The position numbers and the translations under genes are program-made. Under the pieces are notes generated by a model, which saw only the letters and a list, made by a program, of their open reading frames with translations, had not been told where the DNA came from and made no database searches. This document shows positions 1-10,590 of a DNA stretch of 64,000 nucleotides, one piece after another. The DNA lies in assembly GCF_003265705.1 (NCBI RefSeq), contig NW_020312827.1:18108405-18172404 (forward strand), given 5' to 3'. This DNA is from Callorhinus ursinus (taxonomy: Eukaryota > Chordata > Mammalia > Carnivora > Otariidae). Each line of letters opens with the position of its first letter. Within the stretch, counting starts at the first letter, position 1.

Positions 1-188
1 ATTGTGCGGAGGAGCGGTTTCCAACCTCTAGCCTTCTATGACATGCCCAGGCTTACTATGCCATTAGATTGAGGGAACAATTCCACTGTCACAATTTCAA
101 GGGCCACAGATAGAAATTCTAACATAGATTGGCCAGGGAAAATCCTGTTATTTTTCCCTCCAGTTGTTATTGTCACACATTTGAAATT
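1..188. other. Unassigned unique-looking DNA
   Basis: No repeat or coding signal recognised before the first SINE. Confidence 0.4.
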
Positions 189-199
189 AAGCCATCCAG

Positions 200-403
200 T
201 TTTTTTTTTTTTTTTTTTAGATTTTATTTATTTATTTGAGAGAGAGAGAATGAGAGATAGAGAGCATGAGAGGGAAGAGAGTCGGGGGAGAAGCCGACTC
301 CCCGCTGAGCAGGGAGCCCGATGTGGGACTCGATTCCAGGACTCCAGGATCATGACCTGAGCCGAAGGCAGTCGCTTAACCAACTGAGCCACCCAGGTGC
401 CCC
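200..403 (-). mobile_element. SINEC (carnivore tRNA-derived SINE)
   Basis: Antisense copy: poly-T, then ATTTATTTATTT, a GA-rich tail, and the tRNA-like head ending GAGCCACCCAGGTGCCCC. Flanked by the TSD AAGCCATCCAG at 189-199 and 404-414. Its tail belongs to the GAATGAGAGATAGAGAGCATGAG type (type A here). The open frame across it is a by-product of the SINE. Confidence 0.96.
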
Positions 404-419
404 AAGCCATCCAGTTTTT

Positions 420-1605
420 GAATGCCAATTGTATATCAGAAATATGCTCTTTTATGTAGAAAACATGTGAACATGTGTCAACTGTAGAACTTTATTAGAT
501 TTGGGAATTATGTTCCCGACTTCCCAAAAGACTCTGGGACCCTCTAGTGTTTGTGGCCTGATCATGTTTGAATTTCCAGAGTGTAGCAGAATATAGAAGA
601 GAGAGATTTGACAAAATATGTTGAATTGAGTTAAAAGAATAAGCTACTTAGAAAGAAAAATTCTATCCCTTTTTTGAGAGTCTACACTGACAAAACATCG
701 GTAAAGCAATCGGTGTATAGATATCTCTGGAACTATTGTTAAACTCCTAGAATGATTGTCTAAAACATCCATGAATGAGATATACTGAGAATGTTTCTCA
801 ACAGGGTGTCTGTGTGTTTTCTAATGACAATTTTTTAAATGTCTACTGATTATTTTAATTATATAAATATGTATAAATTAGCTAAGATGTTAGTGAATGA
901 ATGGGAAACCCTCTTGTGCATGGCTTCAAGACTTCTTGGCCTCATATCTTATTCCGTCTACTGTTGCTGTGGACAGTTTCACACAGGATTTGAGCGGCTT
1001 GACACAACGCACAGCGGGTCCTCTGACTTTCTGCCCAGAGATTCTCTGACACTAAGTATGTGTGCCCAAGGTTTGGCAATCACATATGCACAATGCTTAC
1101 GTGTTGGAAGTTGAACCAACAGATGAATGACTACCCTTTTTACTCCTGTGCTGGATGGTCTGAAACACACTAGAAGGCTTCTTAGAATACCTTTGGATCA
1201 AGCAAACAATATTCCCTTGAGGTAGCCAGTTCAATAACGTAGTTTTGAATAAGTTTTTACTCTTACTCTGTCAGCTCCCTAAAATTACATTTCCTAGTAA
1301 ACCATTCATAGATTAACCTTTGCCTCAGAGTTGGCTTTGGAAAAGCCCCGACTAAGACACTGAATCTCCTTATTAAAGTCTTCTTGGTTGCCAAATAGTT
1401 CTGTCAAATTGCAGAGGGCTAAAAATGATAATAATAAAATAATTTTAAGAACAGGCTTATTATAAGAATGATAAAATCCTGGAAAGTCATTGAAAAAATG
1501 ACTTCACAGCATATTTGAATTTAAATTGCCCAAGAATTTGAATAGGAAAATATGATGGGAAATGGCATTATCCCCAGTGCTAGGTAGTAAATACAAAACA
1601 AATTC
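420..1605. other. Unassigned AT-rich DNA
   Basis: No gene recognised. The 870-1350 part is less AT-rich and could be an old LTR or other decayed repeat, but I could not place it. Overlapping open frames at 839-1114 (+) and 979-1170 (-) have no recognisable protein content. Confidence 0.35.
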
Positions 1606-1619
1606 AAGATTCCCTCTAC

Positions 1620-1800
1620 GGGGCGCCTGGGTGGCTCAGTCGGTTGAGCATCTGACTCTTGACTTCAGCTCAGGTATGATCTCAGGGTCTTGAGATCCAG
1701 CCCTACATCAGCTCTGTGCTCAATAGGGAGTCCACTTGAGTTCCTTCCCTCTGCCTTGCCCCAAATAAATAAATAAATCTTTAAAAAAAGAGAAAAAAGA
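1620..1800 (+). mobile_element. SINEC, older copy
   Basis: Starts GGGGCGCCTGGGTGGCTCAG and carries the older TGACTCTTGACTTCAGCTCAGG head variant. It ends in AAATAAATAAATAAATCTTT and an A-rich tail. Its outer TSD is GATTCCCTCTAC (1608-1619), matched by GAATCCCTCTAAC (2003-2015) beyond the second SINEC. Confidence 0.93.
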
Positions 1801-1994
1801 GGGCGCCTGGGTGGCTCAGTTGGTTAAGCGACTGCCTTCGGCTCAGGTCATGATCCTGGAGTCCTGGGATCGGGTCCCGCATTGGGCTCCCTGCTCAGGG
1901 GGGCCTGCTTCTCCCTCTGACAATCTTCCCTCTCGTGCTCTCTATCTCTCATTCTCTCTCTCAAATAAATAAATAAAACTTTAAAAAAAAAAAA
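1801..1994 (+). mobile_element. SINEC inserted in the tail of the preceding SINEC
   Basis: Complete sense SINEC of the type A tail (CTCTCGTGCTCTCTATCTCTC). Bounded by the 10-bp TSD AGAAAAAAGA at 1791-1800 and 1995-2004, which is the poly(A) tail of the older element. Confidence 0.95.
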
Positions 1995-2015
1995 AGAAAA
2001 AAGAATCCCTCTAAC

Positions 2016-2769
2016 TACAGAAGTTAGTACTCAGATAGACAGCAATTTAAATTCCACAAAATAGGCTCCTCCCTTGAATTAAATTAATGTTATAAATTTA
2101 AAGTGCATTGGCTTTATAGTTCAGCTTATAGCTAATGTTTATATGTGTGTTTGCTTTTCGATTATATAAGAACTATAAGCATAAGGAATTTAAAACTGGA
2201 TCCATGTCTGTATTTGTTTATATAACAGTATCTTAAAATATTTTAAGTCAACACTAGAGGTTTATGAGTAGATTCTCCCAAAATGAATCCATATATTACT
2301 CAGCTTTTGGAAACTGTTCAAAGATGAGGACCTGCACTGACTTCCCTTGGGATTATTTATCACTATTAACAGAAATTCAGGAACCAGGTTCATCAGAGAA
2401 TGTAATCAAGGACTGTCACTTTATATTATTACATTATAGCATTTATTTTTATTAAAAATACAATAAATTATTCCCCACAGCTTTCTCCAAGATTTTTTCA
2501 AAGAGTCAGATGACAATGCACATGCAACCTACAGTCCATCCACCTGAAAGATCTGTCTTTGTTCACTCAAGATCAGGGTAACCCAACAGATGTTTCTACT
2601 TTAAAGGTCATAGAGAATTTATAAAGTTTCTTCTTTCCTGTTTTCCTTAAGTTTAAATAGTCCTATAGTCAAAAAAATGTAATACAAGTCTCATGATCAT
2701 ATCCAAAGATAATAAATAATCTAGAGAATATGGTCCTCTACAGAAGGCCCTTTTGCAAAAACTGGGAAG
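2016..2769. other. Unassigned AT-rich DNA
   Basis: No repeat or gene recognised. Confidence 0.35.
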
Positions 2770-2960
2770 AACAGTGGTAGGTTTGGTAGGCACAAAGACC
2801 TGGGTTCAAATCCTCATTTTGCCACTTCCTCTTTATATGCTATATATGGGCTTAGAAAAACTATATATCATTTTCAAGTCTCACTTTACTGGTCTGGAGA
2901 ATAAGGTAAAGGACTATCAATTTAAGTAATGTGTGCAAATATACTTCTTATGTAGTGTCT
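2770..2960 (+). repeat. MIR SINE fragment
   Basis: Contains the MIR-like series GACCTGGGTTCAAATCC, GCCACTTCCT, the leucine-rich-type core region and a TCTGGAGAATAAGG segment in sense order. Confidence 0.7.
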
Positions 2961-3114
2961 AGTATGTATCCAAACACTGAAATAAATAAATATACAAGTA
3001 TATGATTTTCACCTTATGTGCCTTTAACTCTTTCATTAGTTAATGCTCTACAATTTTCCTGTTCCTTTCCCCAAAAGTGAACATATATAAATTAAGAAAA
3101 AGATTTTAAAACCA

Positions 3115-3215
3115 AGCTATATACCCTTATATGTTTTGTGAAAACCAAAGGAGATAATGTATGAAAATGACTAATCACAGTGCCGAGGCATAGTAAATAC
3201 TCACTTATATTTAAT
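3115..3215 (+). repeat. MIR 3' fragment
   Basis: GGAGATAATGTATG followed by ACAGTGCCGAGGCATAGTAA and TACTCA resembles the MIR 3' segment (GTGCCTGGCACATAGTAGGTGCTCA). Confidence 0.65.
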
Positions 3216-5270
3216 CTTTGTTTCTGAAATAAAGAGAAATTAGGATATTGTTACCTAAAAAATTAATAATAAAGGTAAAATGAGAAATGACTTTAAAACC
3301 AAATAACTAAATGAAACAAAACATCAAGTGATGTATTGGAAAAATAAATGATTAGGAGTAAATGTTTTCATGCAACAGAAATGGCCCTGATGACCTGTTG
3401 AATGTGTGGGTGAACTTGAAAAATTAAAGGAAACCAGGATCCAGATGAAGAGGAAGCAGGGCCAGCCTGGTATGGCCCCTTATTTAGTGGAGACTGGTGA
3501 GGAACATCAAGTCAGGATACCATCCAGGCTCTTCCAGGCTGATGAGCGTCTCCTATTTTTACTTTTATTCTGAGATTATCCTCATCTTAGCTTTGGTCTC
3601 CACCTTCCCAGCAGAATCTCATCTGTCTTTTTGAGTTACAAACTTGACTAGACGACAGGGGTAGCTGGATTCTTTTTGTTTTTGTTTTTTTTTTTGATTG
3701 CCAACTCCATCAGGTCTGCACATAAAGAATATATAGGAAATCTCCCAAAGGAAAACTGAGTTCCTCTTCCCAGAGTAAGGGGGAATGCCCAGCCAGGCTG
3801 GAATTATAAATGTTTTCTATGGCTCCAGTTATTGTCACAGCTGTCATGAATTTAAAGCCAGAAAGTAAGTCAAAGATCTATCTGAAAAATACAATGGGTT
3901 AATGAGGTGACATCTTGTTATGATCGTGACTACTCTTGGGATTTTAAGAATGAGCTGTGTGACCTCTGTATCTACCCACTGTAGTATTTTTCTGATGAAG
4001 CACATCAGGGTCCCCCTTAACTCCCAATAAAGCATACGACCATTCTTTATGCACTAGCCACCCTCAGTAACCCAGTAACTGATATCAGGTATAGTAGTTA
4101 ACTCTGGGTTCATTTTCACCATTATTACACTTCAATATTTTTTTCAGGTTTAATTTCTACTGTTGAAACCTCTTTGGTAAGTAAATTTGAAAGTGTGACT
4201 TTTCTTTCTATTTTCTTCATTTTCTATATGCAGAAGCTAAAAAGAGCCATGAAACTCAATTATTCTGATTCTTCACGGCTGATCTACATGAAACAGACCA
4301 CACAGCTAGCACACAGAAACATCATCCCCAATTGTGTGGCATCAAACAATACTTTGCGGAATTAGTCTCAGGAGGATCAAACATCTCAGTATCACTGACT
4401 CTTGTGATGTGTGCCAGGACAAAAGGCACAGGGGGAAAGCTCACTGCCATGGTCCGAGGTGTGTCTGAAATTTTCTAGCACTGCTATCTGAAATCACTAA
4501 GGTCACATGCAGAGACCATCATAGTTAACTCTTCCACTGGATTCTGTTACCTCAAGCCGCATGGTTAAGTGGCCAAATCAAGACAGATGTTGAAAGGATT
4601 TTTTGTTTGCTAATAACAGATGTTTAAGTGGTAACAGATAATGATGACTTTAAAACTCAGTTTCATTGCATGATCTAGGTATTGTGTTAACACTTAGTTT
4701 TGACAGGAGTAAATTCTTAGGCAATTAGAAAAGCTTTCAGAGTGTATCAGTATATTACGAAGCTTTCTAGAATTTATTTTTTAAATATGCTCTATTTATA
4801 TTACCTTTCTGAGGGTGGGAAACTTTTTAGTTTTTAGTTTGAATTCTCTCAAAGCAGGAAATGCTAGTTTATCTGAGAGGTAAGTCAAATGAATCACCAG
4901 TAGAGGGTTGGGGAAATGATGGGATGAAGCCAATTAAGGAAGTGTTACCAAGCACATTACCACTACAGACAACTGGAGCTGAATCCCAGTGGACGATCAG
5001 AGTCAACTGTGTTGCAGTGTTATTCTACCTGAGAGATAGGGAGCTAGACTATTTTCCACCAACTCTCTGTTACTGGGTAATAACTTACCTGGGGACTCTA
5101 ATTCCCAGCCCTTTCCAGTCAGTCCTGCCCTGAGCAGAGCTGGCTCTGGTGGCTAAAGGAAGCCCTTAGTCATAAAAACCATAGATTTGGGAAGTTGGAA
5201 GTCAGATCACTATGCCAGGGGAATAGAAGCAAGACACTGTAAGTATTTGCTACAGAGTTATATCAACACT
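3216..5270. other. Unassigned intergenic DNA
   Basis: About 2 kb with no recognised gene, RNA or repeat. The 4860-5170 part is more balanced in base composition and may be a decayed LTR or other old element. I could not identify it. Confidence 0.35.
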
Positions 5271-5312
5271 TCTTTTCTTTCTTTCTTTCTCTCTCTTTCT
5301 CCCTTTCTTTTC

Positions 5313-5376
<64 letters not shown>

Positions 5377-5422
5377 TTTCTTTCTTTCTCTTTCTTCTTT
5401 TTTCTTTTCTTTTCTTTTTTTA
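5271..5422. repeat. (TTTC)n microsatellite, homopyrimidine tract
   Basis: About 150 bp of nearly uninterrupted T/C built on TTTC. The Phe/Leu/Ser-rich and Lys/Glu/Arg-rich open frames on either strand are artefacts of this repeat. Confidence 0.97.
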
Positions 5423-5444
5423 ACATATAGAAACTAGGGCAAAG

Positions 5445-5620
5445 CGTACCTGGGTGGCTCAGATGGTTAAGCAACTGCCTTAGGCTCAGGTCATGATCCC
5501 AGGGTCCTGGGATCGAGTCCTGCATCGGGCTCCCTGCTCAGTGGGAAGCCTGCTTCTCCCTCTGCCTCTCTCTCTCTCTGTCTCTTATGAAAAAATAAAT
5601 GAAATTTAAAAAAAAAAAGG
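5445..5620 (+). mobile_element. SINEC
   Basis: Sense copy with a mutated head (GTACCTGGGTGGCTCAGATGG) and a CTCTCTGTCTCTTATGAAAAAATAAATG tail (type C). TSD AACTAGGGCAAAG at 5432-5444 and 5621-5633. Confidence 0.95.
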
Positions 5621-5633
5621 AACTAGGGCAAAG

Positions 5634-6249
5634 ATTTTATGCAGTTTTTTTATTTCAAGAATACAAAGAAATCCACTGGGCTAATTGGCCTGGGAAATGT
5701 GCAAATGCATATTAAAATAAAAACAATGAATTAAACTAATCTATTTTATTGCATGTCCCTAATCCCCAAGAAGATAAAAGGAACCAATGTCTACTCTGCC
5801 CCGTTTCCAATAGTTATGAGTCATACATTGAACCAGTGATGTTATGAGAACCTTTCAGAAAGTCATAAATAAGTAGCCTTCCATAATTCAATGTAGTGTT
5901 TCGTAGCTGAAAGAATCATGTCTACATCGTGCTTCTGATGGTAACTTCACTAACTTCAGATGAGTTCACCTCAACTCAGACCAAACATACAATTTAATTC
6001 CAGTTGGGGTGTATATTCGATTACACTATATTCTGTTAGTACTTACTGTGTGCTAACAATCTGAAATGTGAATGTGACTTTATCAATAAGGGACATTAAC
6101 TTGAGAAGGAAAGACTGATCTCTATAATAAAATGAGTAACATATGTAGAAATTATTTCTAAAACAATTTTTTATCAATTATTGTTGATCAATCTGGTTTT
6201 TAAGAGTGCTTGTCCACAATGCGCTTGCTGTTTATTTTTATGGTATAAT
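5634..6249. other. Unassigned AT-rich DNA
   Basis: Nothing recognised. Confidence 0.35.
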
Positions 6250-7030
6250 TCCATGTTTATTTATTTTTCCAGACGTTTTTATAAAAATTTTCAAATACAC
6301 AGCTAAATTGGACCCATATACCCATGATCTGCATCCTACAATTAACATTTGACTATATTTTCCTTATTACATAAATCTATTAGTTTCTTATTAGTGCTAT
6401 AATATGTTACCACAAATTCAGTGGCTTAAGACAACACAAATTAAAAAAAAAAAGACAACACAAATTTATTATCTCACAAACCTGGAGGTCAGAAAGCTAA
6501 AACAGGTCTCATGAAGCTAAAAATGAAGATGTTGGCAGGGCTATGTTCTCATCATATGACTTTCTGGAGACTCGAGGGAAAAATCCATCCCCTTGACTTT
6601 TCCAGCGGTTAGCGGCCACCTGCATTCTTTGGCTCCTGGTCCCCCTCCTCCACCTTCAAGTTCAGAAGTAAGGTATCTTCAAATCTTTTTCTGACTTTGA
6701 TCCCTGTTTCCCTTGCCACATCTCCTTCTCTGACCCTTCTGCTTCATTCTTTTATTTTTTAAGGACCCTTGTTATAATATTGGGCCCAGGATAACCCAGG
6801 TTCATCTTCCCCTTTTAAGATACTTAATGACATCTGCAAAAACCCCATTCTCATGTGATGTAACATTCACAATTTCACATTATTCTGTCAACTGTACCAT
6901 CTAACCACTGTTCATCACCCCTTCTATCCACTGACCATCTTTTCTTTTCTTTTTTTTTTTTTTTTTTTTTGGTGGCTTTCAAAGTAAATCACAGGATACT
7001 TATTCTTAAGGGTCACTCTCTATTGAATTC
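6250..7030 (-). mobile_element. Possible old LINE-derived block split by an MLT1 LTR
   Basis: The left part (CCAGACGTTTTTATAAAAATT, CATCCTACAATTAACATTTGAC) and the right part after the LTR (CTATCCACTGACCATCTT, GGCTTTCAAAGTAAATC) read like one old interspersed repeat interrupted by the LTR at about 6385-6880. Family and strand are from memory and uncertain. A T-run lies at about 6941-6971. Confidence 0.35.
6385..6880 (-). mobile_element. MLT1-type MaLR LTR
   Basis: Antisense LTR. It begins TTAGTTTCTTATTAGTGCTA, GTGGCTTAAGACAACACAAA, CTGGAGGTCAGAAAGC, and continues through TTTCCAGCGGTTAG, CACCTGCATTC, TAAGGACCCTTG, TTGGGCCCAGGATAA. That order matches the reverse of an MLT1 LTR. There is no internal MaLR sequence, so it is probably a solo LTR. 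An A-run bounded by a short direct repeat interrupts it at 6428-6465. Confidence 0.8.
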
Positions 7031-7383
7031 TCAATAAAGACAAGTTATTCTGTATCTTTATGCTTTGTTTAAAGCAGCATATATTTTACAAATTCTTCAT
7101 ATTTTTCAAGAATTTGTCTATGTGAATGTTTACACAGTGCTACTCTATGCATGTATTTTTACTGATCTACTTGGTGTGTTAACACAGGGTGCCAATTTAA
7201 GAATATTTTAAATGTTTGTTTTGACATTTATTTTCTTTTTTCTGCTTTATATAAATATTTTGCTCTCAAGCAGTTCATATTGAACCCTTCTCACAATATT
7301 GGTTGATGAATAAAAAAAGAAAATTCATGTTCCAGTAGAGTATTTTGTATTTGTGGGCTGAGTTTAACAGCAGTGTGGATCAT

Positions 7384-7387
<4 letters not shown>

Positions 7388-7439
<52 letters not shown>

Positions 7440-7472
7440 TATACATATACATATATACACATATATATCTCC
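7388..7472. repeat. (TA)n-(CA)n compound microsatellite
   Basis: About 30 bp of TA alternation, then ACACAC, then mixed TACATA. Confidence 0.95.
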
Positions 7473-7497
7473 AAAATTATATATATATCATCCTTTA

Positions 7498-7708
7498 TTT
7501 TTTTGAAGTATTTTTTTTTAAGATTTTATTTATTTATTTGACAGAGAGAGACACAGCGAGAGAGGGAACACAAGCAGGGGGAGTGGGAGAGGGAGAAGCA
7601 GGCTCCCCGCGGAGCAGGGAGCCTGATGTGGGGCTAGATCCCAGGACTCCAGGATCATGACCTGAGCCTAAGGCAGATGCTTAACCAACTGAGCCACCCA
7701 GGTGCCCC
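7498..7708 (-). mobile_element. SINEC
   Basis: Antisense copy with the GACACAGCGAGAGAGGGAACA tail (type B). TSD TATATCATCCTTTA at 7484-7497 and 7709-7722. Confidence 0.96.
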
Positions 7709-7924
7709 TATATCATCCTTTAATTAAGCAAAGATTTTGTCCCCCAAGGTGGGCATGTTCCTATAGAAATATGAAACGGTAAATGATTCAATTACTATTT
7801 AGATTTGTCTCTATAATATGATACCAACTTTGAACTTATCAATTCATATTATAATAACTATTGAACTAGAATTCACCATCCTCTCACTCAAAAGAAATTA
7901 ATAAAGTTACAATGGTGATAATAT

Positions 7925-8060
7925 TGATTGATATATATTGAGTATTGAATATGTGCCAGACACTGTGAATTATTTAATATTATCACTCCTATTTTAGAGA
8001 TAAGGGGGAAAAAGTATAGGCAGATTGAGTAAAATGTTCATATAATTAATTTGTATGAAA
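7925..8060 (-). repeat. MIR fragment
   Basis: TTGAGTATTGAATATGTGCCAGACACTGTG followed by TTTTAGAGATAAGG is the antisense MIR 3' to core order. Confidence 0.7.
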
Positions 8061-8194
8061 CTAAGATGTAAGTAATCCTTCTGAGCATTTTGCTTGGGGC
8101 TCAGAGAGAGGCAGGGACCAAGGAAGACATTTTATTCAGTATGGATGGAATAAAGAGAAGCTTTCCAAGAGAGGTAACTTATTCCCTTGTTTGC

Positions 8195-8845
8195 TTTTTA
8201 ATTATATAATGTATTGCCATCGGTGATAGTAGCCATGTTTTATATTAGATCTTCAGATTTAGTCATGTTCTAGTTAAAAGTTTGTAATCTTTTACTAACC
8301 TCTCTCTATTCCTACCACTCCCTCCCCCTCAGCCTTTGGAAACCACTTTTCTAGTTCCATTTCTATAAGTTTGACCCCTTCCTTTCTTCTTTCTTTTGTT
8401 GGTTGGGTCGTTCTTTTATTCCTTCTTTCCTTCCTTCCTTCCTTCCTTCCTTCCTTCCTTCCTTCCTTCCTTCCCTCCTTCCCTTCCATCATTTGTTTAT
8501 TTTATTTCTCATATAAGTGATACTACACAGTCTTTCTCTGTCTGGCTTATTTCACTTAACATAACGCCTTCAAGTTCTGTCCATGTTGTCACAAATGGCA
8601 GGATTTACTTCTTTCTCATGGCTGAATAATATTCCCCTATGAATATATAACACATTTTCTTTATCCATTCATCTGTTGATGCATATTACATTATTTTGGT
8701 TATTGTGAATAATTTGATATCTTCTTTTCATTTCTTTTGGATATAAACCCAAAAGTAGTATTGTTGGATTTTATGGCAGTTCCATTTTAAATTTTCTGAT
8801 GACCCTCCATACTGTTTTCCATAGTAACTGCACCCAATGGAGACA
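8195..8845 (-). mobile_element. L1 (L1M-type) 3' region fragment
   Basis: Antisense L1 3' UTR landmarks: TCTATAAGTTTGACC, GTCCATGTTGTCACAAATGGC, GGCTGAATAATATTCCCC, TTATCCATTCATCTGTTGATG, CATACTGTTTTCCATAGTA. A TTCC microsatellite lies inside at 8418-8490. Confidence 0.85.
8418..8490. repeat. (TTCC)n microsatellite
   Basis: About 70 bp of TTCC units within the L1 fragment. Confidence 0.97.
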
Positions 8846-8935
8846 ACTTCTAGTGAACATGTTGGAGTCAGTCAGTTGTAGAAATCAGATTAGCATTTTC
8901 CAGACCAGGAAAACAGAATGAAAAAATACCCAGAG

Positions 8936-9152
8936 CAGTGTTTCTCAAGGTGGGATAATTTTACCCCCCCCCCAAGGGGCATTTGGTAATAATGTCTGGA
9001 GACATTGTTACCTGTTACACCACCTAGTGTTGCTGCTGACCTCTAGTGGGTAGAGGCCAGGAATGCTCCTTTCCATCCTGCAATGCACAGCAAATCCACA
9101 ACAAAAATTATCTGGTCCAAAATATCAGTAGTGCCAAGGTTGAGAAACTCTA
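8936..9152 (+). mobile_element. MER20 (hAT-Charlie non-autonomous DNA transposon)
   Basis: Starts CAGTGTTTCTCAAGGTGGG and proceeds through GTCTGGAGACATTGTTACC, CTCTAGTGGGTAGAGGCCAG, GCAATGCACAGC and GCCAAGGTTGAGAAAC, i.e. full MER20 length. An 8-bp hAT-size TSD survives with one mismatch: ACCCAGAG (8928-8935) and ACCTAGAG (9153-9160). Confidence 0.93.
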
Positions 9153-9429
9153 ACCTAGAGCACACACAGATGCATGATAAATGGCAAGTGCAAGAAATAA
9201 ATAGTTCCAGTGCCTTGAACAGAGGAATGAGGTGTACAGCAGGAAAGAGGAGAGTGATAAGTCAGCTATGGGTCAACCATGAATGATTTTGTACATTAGT
9301 CGAAGGACTCTGGACTTTATCCTCCAGAGAATGGATACATATAATGTATTGATGGCAATACATTATATTATTAAAAGCTATTTTTAATAGTTGGATAACG
9401 TGACAAATCTGTATATCTTGAGAGGAGGG

Positions 9430-9510
9430 GGTGCTTTATGAAAACAAAATAAGATAATGCATATGAAAGCAGTTTATAAAATTCTATATAAATTTTAAGC
9501 ATTATTATTT
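9430..9510 (+). repeat. MIR 3' fragment (tentative)
   Basis: AAAATAAGATAATGCATATGAAAGCA then TTTATAAAATTCTATATAAATTTTA resembles the MIR 3' segment. Confidence 0.5.
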
Positions 9511-10049
9511 CATATAAGTCTGACCTCATCATTAAAATAGGTTGATATCAAGTGAGATTTATTAGAGCGATAAAAAATCACACAATTTGGCAAGCTCATC
9601 TGACAGTACTCCCATAATCTAATGCATTGTTACTGTACCCCTAAATAAACTCAGTCATATGCTTTTTGATTTCTGTAAAAGTGCCATCTCTTGTTCTCTT
9701 CACAGCTATTTGTATTTCTGACTCTTATTATGCATTCACATTACAAACCTGTCAGTCTACGAAGCCAGCTCTGCTCCAGCACCTTCTCAGGATTTAATAG
9801 TACCCATCGTGTTACTGATTTAGACAGACACAATTGCATGATAGAAAGGGAAGCACGTAGTTTTTCCAAATTGTCTTTTCTCTTCCTACTCTTTCCCTTC
9901 ATCTTCTTTTTCTTTCGTGTTCTTCTCCCTGTCTTTTCTACAGAACCTGGCTAATGGCAATAGGAAAAGCTAACAAGAAAGAAACCCTTACCAAAGTCTG
10001 TGACATCTGATTGTGTTACTTGTGAGGTATAATCATACATGATTTTAAA
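9511..10049. other. Unassigned DNA
   Basis: No gene or repeat recognised. Pyrimidine-rich around 9870-9940. Confidence 0.35.
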
Positions 10050-10590
10050 AAATGACCTCTGGCAGGAATCCTCTAAGATACTCCCAGTGATCTTGCCTCT
10101 TGGTATTTACAGCTTTGTGTAATTCTCTCCCCTTGAATAATTTGCTACTAATCAATACAATATGGCAATACTGAGGGAATGTCACTTCTGTAATTAGGTT
10201 ACAAGAGACAGTGACTTCTGTCTTGCTGATAGACTCTGTCTCTCTCTCTCTTGTTGGTTTTGATAGAGCAAGCTGCCCCATGGGAGAGGTCCATGGGCCA
10301 AGGAATTGGGGGCAGACAGCAGTCATTAGTCAGCAAAGACTACCCTGGAGAATCTGAGGAACTGCCAATAACCACGAGTTACCTTGGAAGTGGATCCTTC
10401 TATAATTGGGCCTTTGGAAGAGACCCCAGTCTCAGCAGACACTTTGATTGTTGGCTTCTGAGAGATTGTGGTAGAGAACCAGCTAAACCATGTGCAACTT
10501 CTGGACTCACAGAAACTATGAGATAATAAGCCTGTGCTGTTTTAAGCTACTGATGTGGTAATCTGCTACACAGCAATTGGTAAGTAATAG
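10050..10590 (+). mobile_element. MLT1-type MaLR LTR
   Basis: Sense LTR order: CTGTCTTGCTGATAGACTC, AGCAAGCTGCCCCATGGGAG, CAAGGAATTGGGGGC, TGGAAGTGGATCCTTC, AGACCCCAGTCTCAGCAGAC, ACAGAAACTATGAGATAATAA, TGTTTTAAGCTACTGATGTG. The 91-codon frame inside it is non-coding LTR sequence. Confidence 0.85.

Noticed and set aside
228..428. Frames in SINECs (also 7373, 16504, 30162, 38180, 50294, 55858, 58088)
   Set aside because: They are readings of the tRNA-derived SINE and its tail and recur with every SINE copy.
1801..1875. tRNA-like head with A and B box-like motifs (TGGCTCAG, GGTCCCGC region)
   Set aside because: It is the tRNA-derived promoter region of SINEC, not a functional tRNA gene.
5187..5525. 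Phe/Leu/Ser-rich and Lys/Glu/Arg-rich frames on the two strands
   Set aside because: They are translations of the TTTC microsatellite and adjacent SINEC. The same applies to frames at 8295-8629, 53124-53379 and 54781-55066.
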